NCBI GenBank assembly: GCA_009843505.1
Contig: VYDI01000047.1
Coordinates: 1 to 64,000, forward strand
DNA from: Holophagales bacterium
GTDB lineage: Bacteria; Acidobacteriota; Thermoanaerobaculia; Multivoradales; Multivoraceae
Length of the DNA: 64,000 nucleotides
Reading direction: 5' to 3'
Shown: positions 43,259-50,798 of the stretch, piece by piece
Numbering within the stretch: the stretch's first letter is position 1
How the letters are laid out: the number at the start of each line of letters is the position of its first letter
Position numbers and translations under genes: made by a program
Notes under the pieces: generated by a model
Told to the model about the DNA's origin: nothing
Seen by the model: only the letters and a program-made list of their open reading frames with translations
Databases searched by the model: none

Positions 43259-44253
43259 TCCGCGGCATCCACCACGTCGGCCTCACCGTCACCGACCTCG
43301 CCGAGGCTTCGGCGCGCTGGCAACGTCTGCTCGGCCTGACCCTGGCCGGAGACGACGGTGCCTCACCACTGGGTGCGCCGGCGTCCCCGCCGGCTGCCGC
43401 CGCAGGCGGCCGGGAGACGCGCGAGGCGGCAGCCTCGCTCGATTCCGCCCTGCTCCGCTGCGCCTACGAAGACTGCTGCGTCCGCCTGACCGCCGGCGAG
43501 CGAGGCTGCGTCGACTACATCGCCTACGAACTCGAAGCCGGCGTGACCCTGGCCGAGGCCGGCGACCGGCTGTCCGACGCCGGAACGCTCGCCGTGCCGT
43601 TTGAGCTGCCGGCCGGCCGGTTCGGGCTCCGCACCGCCGACCCGGACGGCAACGGCGTGGCCGTCGTCGAGCACGTCGCGCCGGACGACCCGCGGCCCGA
43701 CGTCTGCAAGCACTCGGACGTCCTGCCCGGCTTCCATCCGCGCCGGCTCCAGCACGTGAACTACCTCACCGCCGACACCCCGCGCGCCGTCGACTGGTAC
43801 GTCGAGGCCCTCGGTCTGAAGATCACCGACTGGATCGGCGACGACGCCTGCTGGCTCCACGCCGATCGCGACCACCACGTGCTCGCCTTCCTCGACAAGG
43901 GCTACGCCCACATCCACCACGTCGCCTTCGAACTGACCGACTGGGGCGAGATGCGGGTCGGGCTCGATCACCTGGCAGCCCACCGGCGCCCGATCGTGTG
44001 GGGGCCGGGCCGCCACGGGATGGCCCGGAACCTGTTCGCCTACTGGCGGATGCCCGAGGAAGACACGTTCATCGAGTTCTTCGCCGACATGGAAGTCCTC
44101 GGTCCGAACCACCAGGTCCGGCACTTCCCCGACGACGCCTTCGCCTCGAACACCTGGGGCCAACTGCCCCCGCGGTCCTACTTCCGCTTCGACGAAGAGG
44201 CGATCCGCGCCGAGTGGGAGCAGTCCCAGCAACTGGGTGCGCGGGTCTTCTGA
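43255..44253 (+). CDS. VOC-superfamily type I extradiol ring-cleavage dioxygenase
   Basis: A 332-residue two-module glyoxalase/extradiol dioxygenase. The C-terminal module has the likely metal ligands His167 (L-Q-H-V-N-Y-L), His221 or His222 (H-I-H-H-V-A-F-E) and Glu274 (F-I-E-F-F-A-D-M), fitting the two-His-one-Glu site of type I catechol dioxygenases such as HpaD. The N-terminal module starts I-R-G-I-H-H-V-G-L-T-V. Residues 37-53 (S-P-L-G-A-P-A-S-P-P, then Ala-rich) are a repeat insertion within that non-catalytic module. The GTG start overlaps the dehydrogenase stop. The 3' end (A-Q/L-G-A-R-V-F) enters another repeat copy at 44231. Confidence 0.88.
   Translation: MIRGIHHVGLTVTDLAEASARWQRLLGLTLAGDDGASPLGAPASPPAAAAGGRETREAAASLDSALLRCAYEDCCVRLTAGERGCVDYIAYELEAGVTLAEAGDRLSDAGTLAVPFELPAGRFGLRTADPDGNGVAVVEHVAPDDPRPDVCKHSDVLPGFHPRRLQHVNYLTADTPRAVDWYVEALGLKITDWIGDDACWLHADRDHHVLAFLDKGYAHIHHVAFELTDWGEMRVGLDHLAAHRRPIVWGPGRHGMARNLFAYWRMPEEDTFIEFFADMEVLGPNHQVRHFPDDAFASNTWGQLPPRSYFRFDEEAIRAEWEQSQQLGARVF
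43364..43412 (+). repeat. Palindromic repeat copy 9, in frame inside the dioxygenase
   Basis: CACCACTGGGTGCGCCGGCG, TCCC, CGCCGGC, then CCGCC-GCA-GGCGG. It is a two-module copy within the N-terminal VOC module, not at a terminus. A GACGCGCGAGGCGGC stretch after it may be a worn third module. Confidence 0.9.
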
Positions 44254-44303
44254 CCCGCTGCCGGCGGTAGCCGGCGGGAGAACGCCGCCGCGAAGCGGCG
44301 ACC
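44231..44303 (+). repeat. Palindromic repeat copy 10, at the 3' end of the dioxygenase gene
   Basis: AACTGGGTGC, then a hairpin GCGGGTC-TTCT-GACCCGC, a hairpin GCCGGCG-GTA-GCCGGC and the terminal CGCCGC-GAA-GCGGCG ending in GACC. It is a variant in which the first hairpin is replaced. The dioxygenase stop codon (44251-44253) lies inside it, so the last residues of the protein are repeat-encoded. It ends 2 nt before the convergent serine hydrolase gene. Confidence 0.85.
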
Positions 44304-44304
44304 T

Positions 44305-45792
44305 CTACGACCTCCTCAGGTAGAGCCGCCCACCCGTCGATACATGCCGCATCCGCCCGTCCGCCTGGGGATTGACGAACGACAGAAGAGTCTGCGGCGC
44401 GGTGGCCGCGATCGCCTCCGGCAGGGAGACGACGAACGAATGCTCGCCTACCGGGTCGAGCGGGAAGGCCGGCGTCGGGTCGGTCGAGGTCGTGTCGTAG
44501 AAGGCGACCTTGGCGCGTGAGCTGACGCTCAGGCGGCCGTCGCGCTCAGTGATCGTGTGCTCGGCGGCGACGTCCTCGTAGACGCCGGCGTAGAGCCGCG
44601 GATCGATGTCGATGTCGAGCGCCGGGAACCGCGTCGGCGCCAGCGGCTCGAAGCCGGAGGCCTTCTTCATCCAGGCGTTCACGAGCTCGAAGGCGACCAG
44701 CCCGCCGTGCGCCGAGTTGGTCAGGACGACCATCGCGAAGTCGGATTCCTCGTGCGCCGAGAACCAGGAGAGGATGCCCGGGCCGCCTCCGCCGTGGCCG
44801 AAGTCGCCGTTGGGTCCGAGCATGAAGCCGAGGCCGAAGGAGCGGACGGCGCCGATCCCCTGGACCGCCGCGGTGCCGGTGCGCATCGCCTTCGAGCTTT
44901 CCTCGGAGAGCAGGCGCTCGCCGTTCAGTCCCTCTCCGTCGCGGACGTGCGCGGCGACGAAGGCGAGCAGGTCGGACGCCGACATCATCGCGGTGGAGCC
45001 GGCCGGAGCGAAGCTCAGCGGCAGGAAGGCCTGCGACGTCCTCTGCTGCGTGCCGGTGGCCGGATCGAGGAAGTGGCCGACGGAGGCGCGGTGGAGCAGG
45101 GCGTCCTGGGGCTGGACCACGGAATGCTCGAGCCCGAGGCGGCCGAAGACGCGGTCCTCGATCAGGTTGTACCAACTGTCCCCGAGCACCCGCTCGGCGA
45201 CGTGGCCTGCGACCACCATCGCGGTGTTGCAGTACGAGCAGTCTTCGCCGGGAGCGAACAGTTGGCCGAGATCGCGGGCCCGCTCCACCGCCTGGCGGAT
45301 GGCCTCCTGGTCGGGGCCGTGGTCCGGGATCATCTCGCCGTCGATGCCGCTCGTGTGGTTGAGCAGCATGCCGACCTTGATCGCCCGGGTCGCCTCAGGG
45401 TCGGCCACTGCGAAGTCGGGCAAGTAGTCGAGCACCGGCGCGTCGAGGTCGACCAGCCCCTCGTCGACCAGTTGCATGACCAGGGTCGTGTTCAGGTTCT
45501 TGGTGATCGAACCGATGTGCATCACCGTGTCCGGGGTCACCTCGACGCCGGTCGTCGCGTTCAGGATCCCGGCTGTGGCGGTCTCGATCTCGCCGCGGTG
45601 GTAGACGGCCGCGCTCGCGCCGACGACCCGGTGGCGCGCGATCGCCTCTTCGAGGTCGCGCTGCAGATGGGTGGCGCCGGGGCCCTCGTCGGCCGGAGTG
45701 GTCTGACCGAAGGTGTTGCGGAGCGGCGGCAGCGCCGCCACGGCGGCGAGGGCCGCGCTTCTGGTCAGGAGGTCGCGTCGAGTGGGTTGCAT
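44305..45792 (-). CDS. Beta-lactamase-family serine hydrolase, Tat-exported
   Basis: A 495-residue class C beta-lactamase/esterase-type enzyme. The N-terminus P-T-R-R-D-L-L-T-R with a following hydrophobic segment is a twin-arginine signal. Catalytic motifs are S95-I-T-K (S-x-x-K), Y-C-N (Y-x-N) and H-G-G-G-G-P-G in place of the K-T-G box. A C-terminal beta-rich domain follows. Likely an esterase or D-aminopeptidase rather than a true beta-lactamase. Convergent with the dioxygenase gene. Confidence 0.87.
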   Translation of the reverse strand: MQPTRRDLLTRSAALAAVAALPPLRNTFGQTTPADEGPGATHLQRDLEEAIARHRVVGASAAVYHRGEIETATAGILNATTGVEVTPDTVMHIGSITKNLNTTLVMQLVDEGLVDLDAPVLDYLPDFAVADPEATRAIKVGMLLNHTSGIDGEMIPDHGPDQEAIRQAVERARDLGQLFAPGEDCSYCNTAMVVAGHVAERVLGDSWYNLIEDRVFGRLGLEHSVVQPQDALLHRASVGHFLDPATGTQQRTSQAFLPLSFAPAGSTAMMSASDLLAFVAAHVRDGEGLNGERLLSEESSKAMRTGTAAVQGIGAVRSFGLGFMLGPNGDFGHGGGGPGILSWFSAHEESDFAMVVLTNSAHGGLVAFELVNAWMKKASGFEPLAPTRFPALDIDIDPRLYAGVYEDVAAEHTITERDGRLSVSSRAKVAFYDTTSTDPTPAFPLDPVGEHSFVVSLPEAIAATAPQTLLSFVNPQADGRMRHVSTGGRLYLRRS

Positions 45793-45877
45793 GCTGTCGC
45801 CGGAGAATCGGCAGGAAGGTAACGAATCTACGCCAACAACGGCACCTTACCGGTGCGCCGGCTACGCGGTCGCCGGC

Positions 45878-46528
45878 TCATCGAGACTGCCTCGAGAGTT
45901 CGCCTTCGGTCGCAGGGGAAACCGGTCCCTCGAGAACGGCCGCCATCGCGTCCAGCAGCGTTTCGAAGAACAGCTCGGCATCGGGCCCGTCGAAGCTGCC
46001 GCCCGAAAGCGCGCGCTGAGCGAGCGCCAGCGCCGCCATCCGGTGCATCAGGTCGAACCGCCGGTCCGCCAGCGCCCTGGGGATCCGAAGCCGGGCGCGG
46101 ATGCGCTTCGCCACTTCGCCCACCCCCGCGCCCGTGTAGCGGGTCGCGCCCTCGCGGAGCTCCTCGCCGGGCAAAAACACGAGTTGCCCGATCACCTTCA
46201 GGAAGAGCGCGAACTCCGGATCCCGCCGGGCGATCCACACGGGAGGCATGACCGCCACCTCGCACAGGCGGCGGACGTCCTGCGTCCCGCCGACTTCATC
46301 CAGCTCGCGCAGCATGCGCTCCCGCTCTTCCCCGATCTGCGCGCCGCGCTTGACGTACATGGCGTCGATGAGCCCCTCGCGGCCGCCGAAGTGGTACTGG
46401 AGGGCCGATTCGTTGCGTTGGCCCGCTTCGCGCAGGATGGCGCGGGTGGAGGTCGGCCCGACGCCCCGCTCGGCGAACAGCTTCTCGGCGGCGCGCAGGA
46501 GCTTCTCTCGCGTGCTAATGACTTCCAT
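45878..46528 (-). CDS. TetR/AcrR-family transcriptional regulator
   Basis: A 216-residue one-component repressor. The N-terminal helix-turn-helix spans about residues 20-50 (K-L-F-A-E-R-G-V-G-P-T-S-T, then Q-Y-H-F-G-G-R-E-G-L). The C-terminal ligand domain is unassigned. It is divergent from the sulfatase/DJ-1 gene across 40 nt, which contain a perfect inverted repeat (46534-46550). It probably represses both itself and that gene. Confidence 0.92.
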   Translation of the reverse strand: MEVISTREKLLRAAEKLFAERGVGPTSTRAILREAGQRNESALQYHFGGREGLIDAMYVKRGAQIGEERERMLRELDEVGGTQDVRRLCEVAVMPPVWIARRDPEFALFLKVIGQLVFLPGEELREGATRYTGAGVGEVAKRIRARLRIPRALADRRFDLMHRMAALALAQRALSGGSFDGPDAELFFETLLDAMAAVLEGPVSPATEGELSRQSR

Positions 46529-46533
46529 CAGAA

Positions 46534-46550
46534 CTAATGATAGACATTAG
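46534..46550. promoter_or_regulatory. Candidate TetR operator
   Basis: The perfect inverted repeat CTAATG-ATAGA-CATTAG is the only AT-rich palindrome in the 40-nt divergent gap. It lies 5 nt upstream of the tetR start and 18 nt upstream of the sulfatase start. An extra half-site CTAATG occurs at 46515-46520 inside the tetR start region. The position fits autorepression and repression of the divergent gene. Confidence 0.7.
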
Positions 46551-46568
46551 CAGACGAGGTTCAGAGCG

Positions 46569-49166
46569 ATGAGACCCGGGTTCATCATCAGCCGACGAAA
46601 GAGGCGTCGTGCAGGCCGGCGGGTCTTGGCGGCGACGCTCGCGGCGGTCGCGGCCCTTCAGGCGTCGGCGTCGACGGCAGCGGAATCCGAGGCCCCGGCC
46701 ACACCCCGGCCGAACGTTGTCGTCGTGGTCGCGGACGACGTCGGCTTCACGGACCTGGGCGCGTACGGCAGCGAGATTCGCACCCCCCACATCGACGCGA
46801 TCGCCTCGCGCGGCGTCCTCTTCACGAACTTCCACGCCTCGCCGATGTGCTCGCCGTCGCGGGCCATGCTGCTCACCGGGGTCGACTCGCACCTGACCGA
46901 CGTCGCCAGCCTGCATGTGGCCACGCCGCTTCGTCATCGCGGCCGACCCGGCTACCGGGGCGAGTTGAGCACGGACGTGGTCACGATCGCCAGCCGGCTG
47001 CGCGCCGCCGGCTACCGCACCTACCTGAGCGGCAAGTGGAACCTCGGTCACGCTCCGACCTCGCTGCCCAGCGCGCGCGGGTTCGATCGGACGTTTGCGC
47101 TCGACGCCACCGGCGCCGACAACTTCGAGAAGAAGCCCTACTTGCCGATCTACGGGGAGCCCCCCTGGTTTGCCGACGGCGAGCCGACCGAGCTGCCGGA
47201 CGACTTCTACTCGTCGGAGCACCTCGTGGACAGGCTCGTCGAGTTCATCGACACGGATCGGGTCACCGACGGGGAGCGACAGCCCTTCTTCGCCTACCTC
47301 GCCTTCCAGGCGGTCCACCTGCCGGTTCAGGCGCCGCGGGAGTTCATCGAAGGCTACGAGGGCGTGTACGACGAAGGATGGGACGCGCTGCGCAGGGAGC
47401 GTCATCGCGGCGCCGTCGAAGCGGGCGTCTTTCCGCCCGGCGCCGTGCCGTCGACCACGCCCGAGCAGGCGGACTGGGAGGCTCTCTCGCCCGACGAGAA
47501 AGCGTTCGCCGCCAAGAACATGGCGGTCAACGCGGCGATGCTCGAAGCGATGGACCACCACTTCGGGCGGCTGGTCGAGTACCTAGGGCAGGAGGGGCTC
47601 CTGGAGAACACCGTCTTCGTCGTGCTGTCCGACAACGGTCCGGAGGCGGGCGATCCGGCCCAGAGCGGTCAGTTCGAGCGGTGGGCGGAGCGCGTCGGCT
47701 ACCGCCGCGACCTCGAGACGCTCGGCGAGAAGGGGAGCTACGGCATCATCGGCGCGCACTTCGCGCGGGCGGCGGCCGCTCCGCTCGCGTACTACAAGTT
47801 CCACGGCGGCGAGGGCGGGATTCGCGTTCCCCTGATCATCGCCGGGCCGGGGGTGGAGGCGCGAGGGATCGCTCCGGCCTTCGCCTTCGTGACGGACCTC
47901 GTTCCCACGATTCTCGAGCTCACCGGCGCGGGCGACGCCACTCCGTCCGGCAAGCATCCCATCGACGGCCGCAGCCTGGCCCCGGCGCTCCGCGATCCTT
48001 CGGCCCTGGTCCATCCGCCGCGGGAGGCGGTCGCCTTCGAGACCGCGGGCCACAGGGGCGTCTTCAAGGGCGACCACAAGCTCGTCCGGGTCGGCGCTCC
48101 CGTGGGCGACGGCCGCTGGCGCCTCTTCGATCTGGCGAACGACCCGGGCGAGACCCGCGATCTGGCCGCGGAACAACCCGAGCGGTTCGCCGAGATGCTG
48201 GCGGACTACGAGGCCTACGCCGAGCGCGTGGGGGTGCTCGAGGTGCCGGCCTTCTACTCGCCGACTCGACAACTGGCGATCAACTACTTCTACGACCGTG
48301 CAAAGGAGACCTTCATGAAGACCAGGGTATGGACCGGAGCAGGACTGGCCGTCGTCGTGCTGGCGGCCGCCGTCTGGCTGGGATTGCCGAGAGTGCTCGT
48401 CGGCCTGGGCCTTCACGCCCACTACGAGATTCCCGCGATCGATCTCGCCGGCCACCGCGCCCTCATCGTGACCACCAGCCACGACACGTTGGGCGACTCG
48501 GGCAAGACGACCGGCGTCTGGGCGTCGGAGATGACGGTGCCCTACTACGCCTTCACGGACGCCGGAATGTCGGTCGACGTGGCGAGCATCCAGGGCGGCG
48601 CCATCCCGGTCGAGGGCCAGTCCGTGCGGTGGCCGGTGGCCACGCCGGAGGACAAGCGCTATCTCCGGGATGCGGAGTTTCGATCCAGGGTCGAGAACTC
48701 GTTGGCGATCGCCGATGTTGACGGCAGCGCCTACGACATCGTGTTTCTGGCAGGCGGCTGGGGCGCCGCGTACGACCTCGGCCAGTCGGAAGAACTGGGC
48801 AGGAAGGTCAGCGAGGCGTACGCCCGCGAATCGGTGGTCGGCGGCGTGTGCCACGGACCGTTGGGACTGCTTCGGGCGGTGACTCCGGGCGGAGACCCTC
48901 TGGTGCGGGGTCGCCGCGTCTCGGCCGTTTCGGACAAGCAGATCGAGGAGCTCGGCATCACCTTCACCCCGATGCACCCGGAGCGTGACCTGCGCGCCGC
49001 CGGAGCGCTGTTCGAGAGCGACACGCGGTTTCGCGACATGCTCGCGAGCCGCGTCGTCGTCGACGGACGCCTGGTGACCGGTCAGAACCAGAACAGCGGC
49101 GCCGAAACGGCGCATCGCATGATGGAGGTTCTGCTGGGGTCGCGGCCGGACTACCCCGAGAAGTAG
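46569..49166 (+). CDS. Sulfatase-DJ-1/PfpI fusion protein
   Basis: One 865-codon frame. Residues 1-582 are an exported S1-family sulfatase: signal peptide ending near S-T-A-A-E, N-V-V-V-V-V-A-D-D-V-G-F, formylglycine site C94-S-P-S-R, G-K-W-N-L-G and S-D-N-G. Residues 583-865 begin with M-K-T-R-V-W, a transmembrane helix (A-V-V-V-L-A-A-A-V-W-L-G-L), then a DJ-1/PfpI domain with nucleophile Cys761 in G-G-V-C-H-G-P. The internal ATG at 48315 has its own AAGGAG 7 nt upstream, so the DJ-1 part may also be made alone. The frame has no stop between the two, suggesting stop-codon loss joined two genes. Its 3' end overlaps the convergent symporter gene by 16 nt. Confidence 0.85.
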   Translation: MRPGFIISRRKRRRAGRRVLAATLAAVAALQASASTAAESEAPATPRPNVVVVVADDVGFTDLGAYGSEIRTPHIDAIASRGVLFTNFHASPMCSPSRAMLLTGVDSHLTDVASLHVATPLRHRGRPGYRGELSTDVVTIASRLRAAGYRTYLSGKWNLGHAPTSLPSARGFDRTFALDATGADNFEKKPYLPIYGEPPWFADGEPTELPDDFYSSEHLVDRLVEFIDTDRVTDGERQPFFAYLAFQAVHLPVQAPREFIEGYEGVYDEGWDALRRERHRGAVEAGVFPPGAVPSTTPEQADWEALSPDEKAFAAKNMAVNAAMLEAMDHHFGRLVEYLGQEGLLENTVFVVLSDNGPEAGDPAQSGQFERWAERVGYRRDLETLGEKGSYGIIGAHFARAAAAPLAYYKFHGGEGGIRVPLIIAGPGVEARGIAPAFAFVTDLVPTILELTGAGDATPSGKHPIDGRSLAPALRDPSALVHPPREAVAFETAGHRGVFKGDHKLVRVGAPVGDGRWRLFDLANDPGETRDLAAEQPERFAEMLADYEAYAERVGVLEVPAFYSPTRQLAINYFYDRAKETFMKTRVWTGAGLAVVVLAAAVWLGLPRVLVGLGLHAHYEIPAIDLAGHRALIVTTSHDTLGDSGKTTGVWASEMTVPYYAFTDAGMSVDVASIQGGAIPVEGQSVRWPVATPEDKRYLRDAEFRSRVENSLAIADVDGSAYDIVFLAGGWGAAYDLGQSEELGRKVSEAYARESVVGGVCHGPLGLLRAVTPGGDPLVRGRRVSAVSDKQIEELGITFTPMHPERDLRAAGALFESDTRFRDMLASRVVVDGRLVTGQNQNSGAETAHRMMEVLLGSRPDYPEK

Positions 49167-50782
49167 ACCATCACCGCGGCGACGATCAGCACCAGGACCA
49201 CCGACAGCGTCCGGTCCAGCCGGCGCTTCGCCGGGTCGGACTCGGCGAGAAGCTCGGCGTTGCCCGCCCGGCTCCAGGTCAGGCCGGCGACGCGCTGTTC
49301 GGAGGGCGGCGGGAACCAGAGGCTGACCGCGACCAGCACGGCCGCGCAGATCAGGAACAGGAAGATCGCGACGTGCATGAAGTTGATGTCGGCGAAGGTG
49401 TAGAGGAAGCCGCTCAGGCTGTCCTTGTTGAGTTCCGCCACGAGGCGGCCCATTCCCAGGACGAAGCCGACGGCCAGTGACGCGATCGCGCCCTGGGCGT
49501 TGAGGCGCTTCCAGAACAGTCCGAGCAGGAAGACAGCGGTAATGGGCGGGGAGATGTAGCCCTGGACGCTCTGGAGGTACTGGTAGAGCGTGCCCGAGAT
49601 GTTCTGCATCAACGGGATCCAGAGAAGGCCCAGGCCGACCAGGCCTACCGTGGCCGTCTGTCCGACCAGGACCAGGCGCCGCTCCGAGACGCCGGGGTGG
49701 AGCTTCTTGTAGATATCGATCGTGATCAGCGTCGAGCACGAGTTGAAAACGGAGGAGAGGCTGCTCATCAGGGCCGCCAGCAAGCCCGCGACCACGAGGC
49801 CCCGGAAGCCGGCCGGCAGCAGCGCCACGACCAGGGCGGGCAGCGCCTGGTCGGAGGAGGCGAGTTCGAGCTTGCCGGACTGCGACAGGCAGTAGGCGAT
49901 CACGCCGGGCACCACGAACAGGAACAGCGGCAACTGCTTGAGGAAGCCGGCGAGGATCGTCCCGCGCCGGGCGTCGTCGATGCCTCGCGCCGAGAGCGCG
50001 CGCTGGACGATGAACTGGTCGGTGCACCAGTACCAGACGGCGATGATCGGCGCGCCGAAGGCGATGCCGGTCCACGGGAAGTCCGGGTCGGACATCGGCT
50101 TCCACATGTCGAAGAAGCCATCGCCGGCGGTCTCGACCATGACCCGCCAGCCGCCGAGTTCGGCGAGACCGAGGATGGTCACCGTGGAGGCGCCGACGAT
50201 CAGGACGATGGCCTGCAGAAGGTCCGTGTAGACGACGGCGCGGAGGCCGCCGAGCACGGTGTAGACCCCGGTGATGACGACGACCACCAGGGCACCGGTC
50301 CAGAAGTTGATCCCCATCAGCGTCTCGAAGACGACGCCGCCCGCGTAGATCGTCACCGAGATCTTGGTCAGGACGTAGCCGATGACCGAGATCACCGAGA
50401 GGTACCAGCGGGCCGCGGGCGAGTAGCGCCGCTCCAGGAACTCGGGCATCGTGAAGATGCCGCTCTTGACGTAGAACGGCACGAACAGCCAGCCGAGAAT
50501 GAGCAGGATGAGCGAGGCCTGGAGCTCGAACTGGCCGAGGACCAGGCCGCTCTCGGCGCCGGTGCCGGCCAGGCCGACGAGGTGCTCGGAGCCGATGTTC
50601 GAGGCGAACAGCGACGCGCCGACGACGAACCAGCCGACGTTGCGGCCGGCGAGGAAGTAGCTCGACGAGGTGCGTTCGCCGTGCCGGACGCGCCTGATGG
50701 CCCAGAGCGCGATGGCGAAGACGCCGGCGAAGTAGAGGGCGACGACGGTCCAGTCGAGGGTGGTGATCTTCGCCGTCAGCAT
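49151..50782 (-). CDS. Sodium:solute symporter (SSS family)
   Basis: A 543-residue inner-membrane symporter of the SSS family, similar to SglT-type sugar transporters, with about 13-14 helices. S-S-S-Y-F-L-A-G-R-N-V-G-W, A-S-N-I-G-S-E-H-L-V-G-L-A-G, A-A-L-M-S-S-L-S-S-V-F-N-S and Q-G-Y-I-S-P-P-I-T-A-V-F are characteristic sodium-site and sugar-binding regions. It is the last gene of the TonB receptor-GH3-SSS operon, 16 nt after the GH3 stop. It probably imports the sugar released by the GH3 enzyme. Confidence 0.93.
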   Translation of the reverse strand: MLTAKITTLDWTVVALYFAGVFAIALWAIRRVRHGERTSSSYFLAGRNVGWFVVGASLFASNIGSEHLVGLAGTGAESGLVLGQFELQASLILLILGWLFVPFYVKSGIFTMPEFLERRYSPAARWYLSVISVIGYVLTKISVTIYAGGVVFETLMGINFWTGALVVVVITGVYTVLGGLRAVVYTDLLQAIVLIVGASTVTILGLAELGGWRVMVETAGDGFFDMWKPMSDPDFPWTGIAFGAPIIAVWYWCTDQFIVQRALSARGIDDARRGTILAGFLKQLPLFLFVVPGVIAYCLSQSGKLELASSDQALPALVVALLPAGFRGLVVAGLLAALMSSLSSVFNSCSTLITIDIYKKLHPGVSERRLVLVGQTATVGLVGLGLLWIPLMQNISGTLYQYLQSVQGYISPPITAVFLLGLFWKRLNAQGAIASLAVGFVLGMGRLVAELNKDSLSGFLYTFADINFMHVAIFLFLICAAVLVAVSLWFPPPSEQRVAGLTWSRAGNAELLAESDPAKRRLDRTLSVVLVLIVAAVMVYFSG

Positions 50783-50798
50783 GGCCCCCTCTCCTCGC

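Noticed and set aside
45849..45880. GGTGCGCCGGCTACGCGGTCGCCGGC after the tetR gene, similar to a repeat arm pair.
   Set aside because: The loop and flanks differ and the CTGGG start is absent. It could be a decayed copy but cannot be supported.
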